Of a DNA stretch of 64,000 nt, positions 53,670 through 62,679 are shown piece by piece. The DNA comes from Burkholderiaceae bacterium. Lineage in GTDB: Bacteria; Pseudomonadota; Gammaproteobacteria; Burkholderiales; Burkholderiaceae_D. The notes under the pieces are model-generated. The model ran no database searches. It saw only the letters and a list, made by a program, of their open reading frames with translations, and had not been told where the DNA came from. Both the position numbers and the translations under genes were made by a program. Positions within the stretch are counted from its first letter, which is position 1. Each line of letters begins with the position of its first letter. The stretch lies in contig SCTK01000006.1 in NCBI GenBank assembly GCA_004298905.1, positions 62,001-126,000 on the forward strand, in the 5' to 3' direction.

Positions 53670-53749
53670 TTTGATCCGGAGTACCGCGCCCTGTCGGCGG
53701 AAATCACGCGGCAAAGTTTAACAGCGCGTGGGGGAAATTCAGCGTACAC

Positions 53750-53783
53750 AAACAAAAAGGCCACACAAAATTTGTGTGGCCTT
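53750..53783 (-). terminator. Rho-independent terminator of fliA
   Basis: A 27-base palindrome (AAGGCCACACAAA and its complement, one central base) is followed on the minus strand by TTTTTGTTT. It lies 27 bases after the fliA stop, before the MASE1 kinase gene. Confidence 0.88.
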
Positions 53784-53809
53784 GGCCGGGTTTCCGTTCG
53801 TATGGACGC

Positions 53810-54523
53810 TTACCAGTCGCGCAATTTGGTACGCAGGCGTGCAACCGCCTGGCTGTGCAGCTGGCAGACGCGCGATTCCGTTACACCCAGCACTTCGGCG
53901 ATTTCGCGGAAATTCAATTCCTGTTCGTAGTACAGCCCCATCAACAATTTTTCCCGTTCCGGCAGATTGTCGATCGCCTTGATCACTGCCGCGCGAAAAC
54001 GCGCATCGCTAATGCGCTCTATCGGGTTGGACTCGGTGTCGGAGATGTTCCGATCCAGATAGTTGTCGCCGCCTTCGTCTTCATCGGTCTGATCGAAATA
54101 AATCAGTTGATAGCCCTTGGCTTCCTGCAACATTTCCTGATATTGCGGCAGCGGCACGCCCAGTTCCTTGGCGACCTCACCTTCCGACGGAGCGCGGCCA
54201 AAGCGATGTTCCAGCTTGTGCATTGCACTTTCAATCTGCCGCTGGGTTTTGCGCAGACCGCGGGGCAGCCAGTCGCCATGACGCAACTCATCCAGCATCG
54301 CGCCGCGAATCCGCTGCGTCGCATAGGTTTCAAACTGCGCACCCTGACCTTCTTCAAAGCGGCCGATGGCATCCATCAAACCAATCAGCCCGGCCTGGAT
54401 CAGATCGTCCAGTTGCACGCTGGCCGGCAGCTTGGCCAGCATGTGGTGTGCCATGCGCCGCACCAGCGGTGAAAATTTTTCCAGATATTCCTGTCTATCC
54501 AGAGTTCCGGCTTCTGTGTACAT
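53810..54523 (-). CDS. fliA: RNA polymerase sigma-28 factor FliA
   Basis: A 237-residue flagellar sigma factor: region 2 (LVRRMAHHMLAKLP, DDLIQAGLIGLMDAIGRFEEGQGAQF), region 3 (LRKTQRQIESAMHKLEHRFG) and region 4 (LPEREKLLMGLYYEQELNFREIAEVLGVTESRVCQLH). It reads class-3 flagellar and chemotaxis promoters, several of which are seen in this window, and is held by FlgM. Last gene of the flhBAFG-fliA run. Confidence 0.97.
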   Translation of the reverse strand: MYTEAGTLDRQEYLEKFSPLVRRMAHHMLAKLPASVQLDDLIQAGLIGLMDAIGRFEEGQGAQFETYATQRIRGAMLDELRHGDWLPRGLRKTQRQIESAMHKLEHRFGRAPSEGEVAKELGVPLPQYQEMLQEAKGYQLIYFDQTDEDEGGDNYLDRNISDTESNPIERISDARFRAAVIKAIDNLPEREKLLMGLYYEQELNFREIAEVLGVTESRVCQLHSQAVARLRTKLRDW

Positions 54524-54610
54524 AACTCGCTTTCTCTCTTTCGCTGTTCTCTTGGCTCCGCCTGCGCTGCCTGGTCAACTTGACTTGTCTCTACAGCACG
54601 CCCCCTGGGG

Positions 54611-55453
54611 TCACAGCGCTATTTCGGCAATATTCTGCGAATCTGGAGTCAGGGTCTGATGGGCCTGCCAGACCTCGCTATCCGATCGAAACATGGCCTC
54701 TGCCAGACGCGCAATCGCATCGCCCGGCACCCCGCTGCGCGTACGTCCCGAGGCTGGGCAAGCACGCGTAAATCCAAGGTAATGCAAATTCAAACCGCAG
54801 AATTTCTGGGTCGCTTCCGCCAGATTGGCAAACAGGTGATCGGCCGCCGTCGCATCGGGCAAGCCATGCACCCAGATCCGGTGTTGCATGGAGGGATAGC
54901 GGCGCACCACCGCCTTCAACTGGGCATAAGTGGCAGTGATGACTTCGGGGCGCGCGGTAATGCGCCAGACCATTTCTCCCGCCAGATCGGCCAATTCCGC
55001 CAAGGACTCGATCATGTCGGGGCCGCCATAGGCCACCACAAAATCCGGTTTGTTCGGCATCAATGCAAAGCCTTGCAACAGGTTGCGCATACCGCCCTGC
55101 ACCTGACCCAGCGCACGCAAACCACGACAGGCAGGCAAATACTGCAAGTGCTCCAGCGCAGCGGCCGGCTGCATCACCTCGTCAAAGCGTTTCTCGCCCT
55201 CAAGCAAATGAATCAACTCGTAGCGCACCGGCAGATTGAGCAAACGTCCGAGCACGCCGCGCGTGCCATCGAGCAAGGCCAGGTGATGGCCTGCCTGTGC
55301 TGCGGCGAGCATCGTGTGCACCAGCGTTTCGTCAGGCGTCACCGCTTCATGCGCGGCCACGATCACACGACTTTGCGGCAGCACCGGCGTCATCAGCGAA
55401 CGCAATCCGGCCGCCTGATCCATATGCCCGTTACTCATGTGGCCGCTACCCAT
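54611..55453 (-). CDS. FlhG-like protein lacking the Walker A motif
   Basis: A protein of about 280 residues between flhF and fliA, where flhG normally lies. It has the FlhG N-terminal signature DQAAGLRSL, which stimulates the FlhF GTPase, followed by RVIVAAHEAVTPDET where FlhG has the ATP-binding GKGGVGKT; the rest (LALLDGTRGVLGRLLNLP, YELIHLLEGEKRFDEVM) keeps MinD/FlhG layout. All P-loop lysines are missing, so it should not bind or hydrolyse ATP normally. Start is uncertain (55495, 55453, 55438 or 55423). Confidence 0.75.
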   Translation of the reverse strand: MGSGHMSNGHMDQAAGLRSLMTPVLPQSRVIVAAHEAVTPDETLVHTMLAAAQAGHHLALLDGTRGVLGRLLNLPVRYELIHLLEGEKRFDEVMQPAAALEHLQYLPACRGLRALGQVQGGMRNLLQGFALMPNKPDFVVAYGGPDMIESLAELADLAGEMVWRITARPEVITATYAQLKAVVRRYPSMQHRIWVHGLPDATAADHLFANLAEATQKFCGLNLHYLGFTRACPASGRTRSGVPGDAIARLAEAMFRSDSEVWQAHQTLTPDSQNIAEIAL

Positions 55454-55475
55454 CTGGCGATTCCGTGAAGGACGA

Positions 55476-57032
55476 TTAAGCGTAGGCTGCAGCATCGCTA
55501 TGCCCCCGGCTTTGTGCTGCTGCAATAGGATGTGCGGTGGCTGTGGCCGTTGCCATCTTTTGTTCAAATTCCAGCGGGGACAAGGCGAATGCCGCAGGGA
55601 GATTCACCGGCTTGAGCGCACGGTGCACCAGCAGTTGCGGATTCGCCAGATGCAGGTCTTCCGGCACCCGCTGGCCATTGGTAATGAAATGCAGTGGCAG
55701 GCGATGGCGAATTACCGTATCGAGCACGGCGCCGGTTTTCACCGCTTCGTCCAGCTTGGTCAGGATCGCACCCGCCAGCGGCTTGCCGGTGGCGCGGCCA
55801 CCATAGGCTTGCGCCACGTCTTCCAGCATTTCCGGTTGTGCCGCGGCATTGAGCAACAGCAGGCGCGAGATGCCGGGTTCGGACAACAGGGTCAGTTGTT
55901 CCGCCACACGCGCATCGCGCTGTCCCATGCCGACGGTGTCGATCAATACCAGACGGCGACGCGCCATGAAATTGAGCATCGATTGCAGATCGTTGCCGGC
56001 CTGTGCGCTATAGACTTGTACGCCAAGAATCTTGGCGTAAATTTTCAATTGATCGTGCGCGCCGACACGATAGGTGTCGGTGGTAATCAAGCCCAGCGAA
56101 GCAGCACCGTACTTGACCACGCAACGCGCCGCCAGCTTTGCCGTGGTGGTCGTTTTGCCAACGCCGGTCGGGCCGACCAGTGCCCACACGCCGCCGCGAT
56201 CGACCAGATCCTCTCCCGCAGCCACCTGCGGCAGATTGCGCAGCAAGACGTTTTGCAACCATTGCCGCGCCTGTTCAGGCGTCAAACCCGCAGGCAAATG
56301 TTCCGCCACCGTGCGCGCAAACGCGGGCGAAAAACCGGACTCGTTCAAATCACGCCAGCACTCGACACGCTGCGGATTACGCTGCACCGCTTCGCGCCAG
56401 GCCAGACCGGACATCTGGTTTTCCAGCATGGCACGCATGTTTTTCAATTCCTCCATCAACGCCGGATCGGCCACCGGCATCGCACCCGCCATGGGCTTGG
56501 TGTACAGGTGCGGCTCCGCTTGCAGCAAGGCAGCGGTTTCGCGTTGCGCCGACAACGCCTGCTCGGCGACTGCCTGTTGCATGGCGCGTGCGACATCGAC
56601 CATCGGGTCAGCCGCGTCCGCAGCAATCGCTGCAGGTTGGGGTTGTGTGCGTGCCTGCCGCCAGACCGCAGGCGCGGCAGACGGTGTTGCAGCTGCCATC
56701 GATCCTGGTTTTTCCACGCGCAGAATCGCAGGTGAATCGGCCGCCACTTCCTGCGCCAGATCGCGCAATGTTCTGGCATGACCCGCGCGTGGACGGGCGG
56801 GTTGCGGCGCTTGCGCATGCACCACGCGGCGCGGCATCGATTCAGGTTGGGCGCTGGTAAAACCGCCGCCCGCATCCACCAGTTCGTTGACTTCGGCTTG
56901 TGCCATCGCCACCATCTCGATGCCCTGCGGCGTTTGTTTCGACGACAGGATCATGGCGTCATTGCCCAGTTCATCGCGCATCTTGCGCAACGCTTCACGC
57001 GTTGTCTTGCCGGTATATTTTTTGACCATCAT
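55476..57032 (-). CDS. flhF: Flagellar SRP-type GTPase FlhF
   Basis: A 518-residue FlhF: N-terminal B domain (VKKYTGKTTREALRKMRDELG, DAMILSSKQT), a long basic/proline-rich linker, and an NG GTPase domain with G1 GPTGVGKTT from G287, LITTDTYRVGAHDQL, VLIDTVGMGQRD and ILTKLDEAV. It fixes the site and number of polar flagella. GGAGA supports the ATG at 57032. It precedes the FlhG-like gene, whose 5' end may overlap it. Confidence 0.94.
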   Translation of the reverse strand: MMVKKYTGKTTREALRKMRDELGNDAMILSSKQTPQGIEMVAMAQAEVNELVDAGGGFTSAQPESMPRRVVHAQAPQPARPRAGHARTLRDLAQEVAADSPAILRVEKPGSMAAATPSAAPAVWRQARTQPQPAAIAADAADPMVDVARAMQQAVAEQALSAQRETAALLQAEPHLYTKPMAGAMPVADPALMEELKNMRAMLENQMSGLAWREAVQRNPQRVECWRDLNESGFSPAFARTVAEHLPAGLTPEQARQWLQNVLLRNLPQVAAGEDLVDRGGVWALVGPTGVGKTTTTAKLAARCVVKYGAASLGLITTDTYRVGAHDQLKIYAKILGVQVYSAQAGNDLQSMLNFMARRRLVLIDTVGMGQRDARVAEQLTLLSEPGISRLLLLNAAAQPEMLEDVAQAYGGRATGKPLAGAILTKLDEAVKTGAVLDTVIRHRLPLHFITNGQRVPEDLHLANPQLLVHRALKPVNLPAAFALSPLEFEQKMATATATAHPIAAAQSRGHSDAAAYA

Positions 57033-57176
57033 GGCTGTCTCCAATCGCCTCGACCAACGGCTGCCCCGCAGTTGATTTCCGATGACTCCATTGTGCGCAA
57101 TCACGCGTGCAAACTACGGTCTGAAAAGGCGGGGAAAGGGGGGCTTATTTGGTGTACCAGCTCAACGGAAGAGGCC

Positions 57177-57255
57177 TAACCGCAGAGACGCAGAGAACGC
57201 AGAGAAAACCAAAGGTCTTTGGGGTTTCTCTGCGTTCTCTGCGTCTCTGCGGTTA
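57177..57255. repeat. Perfect 31-bp inverted repeat between flhA and flhF
   Basis: Arms 57177-57207 and 57225-57255 are exact reverse complements, with CGCAGAGA/ACGCAGAG direct repetition inside each arm and an inner CCAAAG-GT-CTTTGG stem in the loop. The hairpin reaches about 37 bp. It is the main content of the 236-base gap between the two genes. Confidence 0.85.
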
Positions 57256-57268
57256 GCTTGTTACCTTC

Positions 57269-59356
57269 TTACCCCCGCGCGCCGATCAGCGAAGCGACGC
57301 GGATGGTGCGGGATTCCGGCACTTCGCTGTGCGAAAGCACACGCAGACGGGGCACGCCACGTTTGCACAGGCGTACGATGGGTTGCCGCAGTTTGTCGGG
57401 CACCAGCATGACGGGGTTCTGGCCCAGCGATTCCTGCCGCGCAGCGGCCTTGGAAATATCGTTGACGAGGTTTTCCGACAGGCCCGGTTCGAGACCAATC
57501 ACTTCGCCCTGGCTGCTGCCCACCGCTTGCTGCAAGACCCGCTCCAGCTCGGGTTCGATCACCAGCACGTTCAATTCTTCGCCCGCCGGTGCCAGTTGCT
57601 GCACGATGGCGCGGCCCAGCGCCACCCGCACCAGCGCCGTCAACTCGGTGGCATCCTGCACGCGCACGGCATGCTCGGTCAGGGTTTCGATGATGGTGCG
57701 CAAATCGCGAATGTGCACGCCTTCGTCGAGCAGGTTTTGCAGCACGCGTTGCAGGGTTGCCATCGGAATCAACTTGGGCACCAGATCTTCAAGCAGCTTG
57801 GGCGTGGTCTTGGCGAAGTGGTCGATCAGCGCCTGCACTTCGGTCCTTCCCAGCAGGCTGGCCGATTGACTGTGCAAGAGGTGCGATAGATGCGTCGCCA
57901 CCACGGTGCTGGCATCGACTACGGTGTAACCCGCCGCATGGGCCTGGTCGCGCAAGGATGCATCGATCCACACCGCCGGCAGGCCAAACGCCGGATCCTT
58001 GGCAGCGGTGCCAGGCAAGGTACCCGTAACGCGCCCGGGGTTGATCGCCAGATACTGACCGTGGAACACTTCCGATTCGCCCGCAATCACGCCCTTGATG
58101 GTGATGCGATACGAATTGGGACGCAGTTCGAGGTTGTCGCGTATATGCACGGCCGGTGGCAGGAAGCCAACTTCCTGCGCAAATTTCTTGCGTATGCCCT
58201 TGATGCGTTTGAGCAAGTCGCCGTCCTGCCCGCGATCGACCAGCGGAATCAAGCGATAGCCGACTTCCAGACCGATCACATCGACCGGCACCAGATCGTC
58301 CCAGCTCACTTCGCTGCTTTCCGCCGGGGCGGGCGCCACTTCGGGTTCGGGCGGTTTTTCTGCGGCTAGGCGTTGCTTCTCCAGCAGCGTTTTACCCACC
58401 ATCCACAATCCGCCCGCCAGCAGCAGGAACGCGAAATGCGGCATACCGGGAATCAAGCCCATTGAACCGAGCACGACGCCGGTGAGCATCAGCACCTGTG
58501 GCGCGCCGAGCAATTGCTTGGCCAGCTGCGAACCGATGTCGTTGCCATCGCCCACACGTGACACCACCAGACCGGCGGCGACCGAAATCACCAGCGCCGG
58601 AATCTGCGCTACCAGACCATCGCCAATCGCCAGCAGGATGTAGTTGTTGGCCGCCTGCGCGATGGTCAGATCATGCTGCGCGATCCCCACGATCAAACCG
58701 CCGATGATGTTGATGAACAGAATCAGAATGCCCGCCACTGCATCGCCACGCACAAACTTGCTGGCACCATCCATTGAGCCGTAGAACTCGGCTTCCTGCG
58801 CAATCTCGCTGCGCCGCTTGCGCGCCACATCTTCACCAATCAAACCGGCGTTCAAGTCGGCGTCGATCGCCATCTGCTTGCCGGGCATGGCATCCAGAGT
58901 AAAGCGCGCTGTCACTTCGGCAATCCGGCCCGCGCCCTTGGTAATCACGACAAAGTTGATCACCACCAGAATCATGAACACCACGATACCCACGGCAAAA
59001 TTGCCACCGACCAGAAAGTGGCCGAACGATTCGATCACCTTGCCCGCCGCATCCGGCCCGGTATGGCCGTTGAGCAGCACCACGCGCGTCGATGCCACGT
59101 TGAGCGACAAACGGAGCAAGGTCGTCATCAGCAGAATCGCCGGGAAGGCCAGAAAATCGAGCGGCTTGGTGGTGTACATCGCCACCATCAGCACAATCAG
59201 CGACAAGGCGATATTGAACGTGAACAACAAATCGAGCAGAAACGGTGGCAGCGGCAGGATCATCATTGCCAGCACCATCACAATCAACAATGGCGCCCCG
59301 AAAGCGCGCGCGCGATTCATCGAAACATTGAAACGTCCTGCGGTCGCTGTTGCCAT
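57269..59356 (-). CDS. flhA: Flagellar export gate protein FlhA
   Basis: A 695-residue FlhA with eight N-terminal membrane helices, the conserved FHIPEP-type cytoplasmic loop (GKQMAIDADLNAGLIGEDVARKR) and the C-terminal cytoplasmic domain (LLVRTEVQALIDHFAKTTPKLLEDLVP reads here as LGRTEVQALIDHFAKTTPKL). It forms the nonameric export ring. AGGAGT precedes the ATG. It follows flhB by 27 bases. Confidence 0.96.
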   Translation of the reverse strand: MATATAGRFNVSMNRARAFGAPLLIVMVLAMMILPLPPFLLDLLFTFNIALSLIVLMVAMYTTKPLDFLAFPAILLMTTLLRLSLNVASTRVVLLNGHTGPDAAGKVIESFGHFLVGGNFAVGIVVFMILVVINFVVITKGAGRIAEVTARFTLDAMPGKQMAIDADLNAGLIGEDVARKRRSEIAQEAEFYGSMDGASKFVRGDAVAGILILFINIIGGLIVGIAQHDLTIAQAANNYILLAIGDGLVAQIPALVISVAAGLVVSRVGDGNDIGSQLAKQLLGAPQVLMLTGVVLGSMGLIPGMPHFAFLLLAGGLWMVGKTLLEKQRLAAEKPPEPEVAPAPAESSEVSWDDLVPVDVIGLEVGYRLIPLVDRGQDGDLLKRIKGIRKKFAQEVGFLPPAVHIRDNLELRPNSYRITIKGVIAGESEVFHGQYLAINPGRVTGTLPGTAAKDPAFGLPAVWIDASLRDQAHAAGYTVVDASTVVATHLSHLLHSQSASLLGRTEVQALIDHFAKTTPKLLEDLVPKLIPMATLQRVLQNLLDEGVHIRDLRTIIETLTEHAVRVQDATELTALVRVALGRAIVQQLAPAGEELNVLVIEPELERVLQQAVGSSQGEVIGLEPGLSENLVNDISKAAARQESLGQNPVMLVPDKLRQPIVRLCKRGVPRLRVLSHSEVPESRTIRVASLIGARG

Positions 59357-59383
59357 GTCTACTCCTGTTAATCGTTCTGCTTG

Positions 59384-60541
59384 TTACTCTGCTAGCGCAG
59401 TGCCTGTTGCAAACTTTGGTTCATCCATCCCTGCCGGCACCGCCAGTTCAGCCGGTTCCACCGGCATCATCCCGCCCCATTGACGCCAGGCCTTCAGTTG
59501 ATACACATAGGCCAGCACCTGCGCCACGGCGGTATAGAGCGGCGGCGGAATATCCTGTTCCAGGCCGGTGCTGAAATACAGCGCGCGCGCCAGTGGCGGC
59601 GCTTCCATCACCGGCACGTCGTTGGCAGCGGCCAGTTCGCGGATTTTCTGCGCGATCAGTTCGGTGCCCTTGGCCACGACCTTGGGCGCAATGCCAGTGT
59701 CGGAATACTTCAGCGCCACGGCGTAATGGCTCGGGTTGGTCACCACCACATCCGCCTTGGGCACCGCTTCCATCATGCGGCGGCGTGCGATCTCGCGTTG
59801 CTGGCTGCGGATGCGCGCTTTCAGATACGGATCGCCCTCGGTCTCTTTCATTTCGCGGCGCAACTCTTCCGGCGACATGCGCAACTGTTGTAGGTATTGC
59901 CACAACTGGAAGGGCACATCCAGCGCGGCAATCAACACCAATCCGCCCACCAACATCAAGAAATCGGACAGGGCCAGATCGGCAAAGGCGTGCAAACTGT
60001 CGCGGCTGTCCTGCGTCAGCAGATTCACCAGCGCATCACCGTTGCGCCACACCAGCCACATGCCCAGACCACCCAGCAACACCGCTTTCAGAATCGCCTT
60101 GAGCAATTCCTGCGCGCCATTGACCGAGAACATCCGTTTCAAACCGGCCAGCGGCGAGAGCCGCTCAAAATTGGGAATCAACCCATTGCTGCTGAAATTC
60201 CAGCCGCCGATGGCAATCGAACCGAGCAAGGCCGCCACCACTACCGCAGCAAAGAGCGGCGCCAGCGCCAGACCGCCATGCATCAGATAATCCGCCAGAC
60301 GGCTGCCCATATTGCTGGGGTCAAATACGGCAGCGGCGTTGAAGTGCAGCCCTTCACGCACGACCAGCTTGCCTTCCTCCAGCATCGCCCCGCCGCCCCA
60401 CCACAACGCCCCGACCGAAGCCAGCGCAATCATCGCCGTCACCAGCTCGCGCGAACGCGCCACCTGCCCTTCTTCTCGGGCCTGCTGGATGCGCCGTTCC
60501 GACGCGGGGAGTGACTTTTCCTGACTGTTGTCTTCGGCCAT
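59384..60541 (-). CDS. flhB: Flagellar export switch protein FlhB
   Basis: A 385-residue FlhB with four membrane helices and a cytoplasmic autocleavage domain. The usual NPTH cleavage site reads NPSH, with N269-P270 at exactly the enteric numbering; Ser instead of Thr is conservative and cleavage is likely kept. FlhB changes export from rod/hook to filament substrates. Opens the flhB-flhA-flhF-flhG-fliA run; no clear ribosome-binding site. Confidence 0.95.
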   Translation of the reverse strand: MAEDNSQEKSLPASERRIQQAREEGQVARSRELVTAMIALASVGALWWGGGAMLEEGKLVVREGLHFNAAAVFDPSNMGSRLADYLMHGGLALAPLFAAVVVAALLGSIAIGGWNFSSNGLIPNFERLSPLAGLKRMFSVNGAQELLKAILKAVLLGGLGMWLVWRNGDALVNLLTQDSRDSLHAFADLALSDFLMLVGGLVLIAALDVPFQLWQYLQQLRMSPEELRREMKETEGDPYLKARIRSQQREIARRRMMEAVPKADVVVTNPSHYAVALKYSDTGIAPKVVAKGTELIAQKIRELAAANDVPVMEAPPLARALYFSTGLEQDIPPPLYTAVAQVLAYVYQLKAWRQWGGMMPVEPAELAVPAGMDEPKFATGTALAE

Positions 60542-60704
60542 TGCACCATGCTCGAATCACACGCGAGCCACACTGTTACGCGCCAGTCACGGCGCGAAAA
60601 ACCTGTTAAATTTCCTTGCCGAATTATTTGCCGGTTGCGCTGATAACAAAGGGGAAATAAGAATGGCTTTAGCCCGCTATTTGCCCGAGCGGAATCCCCA
60701 TGTA

Positions 60705-60719
60705 CCGATACAGTATCGG
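60705..60719. repeat. Short palindrome CCGATAC-A-GTATCGG
   Basis: A 7-bp perfect dyad just upstream of the Hpt gene. It could be an operator or a small hairpin. Its presence argues that translation of the Hpt gene starts at the GTG downstream, not at the ATG at 60700. Confidence 0.4.
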
Positions 60720-60747
60720 CACGCCCCCACCGAATGGAACGATTGTT

Positions 60748-61098
60748 GTGAAAACCACAGACCTGCGTACCGCGTTTTCGATTGCACTGGAGCGACTGGA
60801 TAATGACGAAGAACTACTCAAGACCATTGGCCGCATCTTCATCGAAGATCATGGCCCCATGCTTGATCTCTTGAAAACCAGCTGTGTGCTCGATCGCCGC
60901 GAACAGGCCGAAAAGGCGGCACACACCTTGAAGGGCGCCGTCGGCAATTTTGGTATCGACAGCCTGACCATGATTGCGCGCGACATTGAAATTCACTGCC
61001 GCGAGGCTAATCTCGAAGCGGCTCGGCAACTCCTGCCTGCGCTACAATCCGGCATTGAAGATCTGGTCTCTTCTTTGCAAAAGTACTGCGAAGAATAG
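60748..61098 (+). CDS. Orphan Hpt (histidine phosphotransfer) protein
   Basis: A protein of about 116 residues formed by one four-helix Hpt domain, with the phospho-His in AAHTLKGAVGNFG. It relays phosphoryl groups between receivers of a phosphorelay. The GTG at 60748 is preferred; an ATG at 60700 would add 16 residues running over a palindrome. No hybrid kinase is adjacent; the REC-PAS-HisKA_3 kinase and the lone receivers of this window are possible partners. Confidence 0.85.
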   Translation: MKTTDLRTAFSIALERLDNDEELLKTIGRIFIEDHGPMLDLLKTSCVLDRREQAEKAAHTLKGAVGNFGIDSLTMIARDIEIHCREANLEAARQLLPALQSGIEDLVSSLQKYCEE

Positions 61099-61144
61099 GC
61101 AGTCGTTTCAGCCGCGGTCATTGCACTATCGACGTCTATTCGCC

Positions 61145-61600
61145 ATGTCATTCATCATTCGCCGCGCCACATTTGCCGATCTGCATCTGGTCGCACCGTT
61201 GTTCGATGCCTATCGGCAGTTCTATGAACAGCCCGCCAATCTTTCATTGGCGCGCGTGTTTATGGGCGTGCGTCTGAAGCAAGGCGATTCGCATGTGCTG
61301 CTGGCACTTGAGCAGGAAGCCGCCGATGTCGCGATCGGCTTCGCCCAGATGTATCCCAGCTTTTCATCCATTTCAGCCCGCCCGATCATGATCCTGAACG
61401 ACCTCTATGTGACTGAGGCGGCGCGGCATCGTGGCGTGGCCAAGGCCCTTTTGTGTGCCGCGCGCGAAATCGCTCTGCAAATGCAATGCCGCCGCGTCAC
61501 GTTGGCAGCCAGCCGCGACAACGCCGCCGCCCAGCAACTCTACGAGAGCCTCGGCTTTGCGCCACAAAAAGGTTTTCTTCATTACGATTTGCTGTTGTGA
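61145..61600 (+). CDS. GNAT-family N-acetyltransferase
   Basis: A 151-residue GNAT protein: IRRATFADLHLVAPLFDAYRQFY, then the acetyl-CoA-binding motif A (LNDLYVTEAARHRGVAKALL, with the RHRGVA pyrophosphate loop) and ASRDNAAAQQLYESLGF. The substrate is unknown. It stands between the Hpt gene and thyA, with a 46-base gap on the left. Confidence 0.87.
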   Translation: MSFIIRRATFADLHLVAPLFDAYRQFYEQPANLSLARVFMGVRLKQGDSHVLLALEQEAADVAIGFAQMYPSFSSISARPIMILNDLYVTEAARHRGVAKALLCAAREIALQMQCRRVTLAASRDNAAAQQLYESLGFAPQKGFLHYDLLL

Positions 61601-61663
61601 GGTAGTCGGCGAGTGGAACTACCGACTGCTTTACAATCCCGCATCACTCCAAAGTAACAATCC

Positions 61664-62458
61664 ATGCAGCAATACCTCCAACTGATGCAACACGTGCTGG
61701 AACACGGCACAAAAAAATCCGATCGCACCGGCACTGGCACGCTGTCGGTGTTCGGCCACCAGATGCGCTTCGATCTGGCCGCAGGCTTTCCCATGGTCAC
61801 GACCAAGAAACTGCATCTGCGCTCGATCATTCATGAATTGCTGTGGTTCCTCTCCGGCGATACCAACATTCGCTATCTCAAGGAAAACAACGTCTCGATC
61901 TGGGATGAGTGGGCCGATGCGGAGGGCAATCTCGGTCCGGTGTATGGATACCAATGGCGTTCCTGGCCCGCGCCGGATGGGCGCCACATTGACCAGATCA
62001 GCGAATTGCTCGCGCGTATCAAAAACGATCCGGACTCACGCCGTCTGATTGTGTCGGCCTGGAATGTGGCGGACATTCCCAACATGGCCCTGCCGCCCTG
62101 CCATGCGTTCTTTCAGTTCTACGTTGCAGACGGCAAACTCTCGTGTCAGCTCTATCAGCGTAGCGCCGATATTTTCCTTGGCGTGCCGTTCAATATCGCA
62201 TCCTACGCCCTGCTCACGCACATGATCGCGCAGCAGTGCGGCCTGGGTGTGGGCGAATTCATCTGGACCGGCGGCGACTGCCACCTGTACAGCAACCACC
62301 TCGAACAGGTGCATGAACAACTGTCGCGCAGCCCCTACCCGCTACCGCAACTGCACATCAAGCGGCGGCCGGATTCACTGTTCGATTATCGTTTTGAAGA
62401 TTTCGAGATTCTCGAATATCAATCGCACGCGCACATCAAAGCTCCGGTAGCGGTATAG
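61664..62458 (+). CDS. thyA: Thymidylate synthase
   Basis: A 264-residue ThyA, the standard length. [31 protein letters not shown] opens it; the active site is [13 protein letters not shown] with the nucleophilic Cys near residue 146, followed by [21 protein letters not shown] and the YRFEDFE tail, ending in Val. It methylates dUMP to dTMP with methylene-tetrahydrofolate. Confidence 0.97.
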   Translation: MQQYLQLMQHVLEHGTKKSDRTGTGTLSVFGHQMRFDLAAGFPMVTTKKLHLRSIIHELLWFLSGDTNIRYLKENNVSIWDEWADAEGNLGPVYGYQWRSWPAPDGRHIDQISELLARIKNDPDSRRLIVSAWNVADIPNMALPPCHAFFQFYVADGKLSCQLYQRSADIFLGVPFNIASYALLTHMIAQQCGLGVGEFIWTGGDCHLYSNHLEQVHEQLSRSPYPLPQLHIKRRPDSLFDYRFEDFEILEYQSHAHIKAPVAV

Positions 62459-62679
62459 TCTGGCCAACTGCCACACCCATCCTTCACTGTGAAAAAATGT
62501 GAGAAGTGTTGCACTGAATCCCCAACCCCAGGAACAAGCGCTGCGCCCGGCCTACACTGATCGGCAGTTTAAAGCTTGGGTATGCGATGCATTGCCATCC
62601 CGATTTTTCTCATGAAGGCTGCAACAAGGTTGAATATTCGAGGCATGGCAAAAAACCCCAGTGCAAGGGTAATCACACC

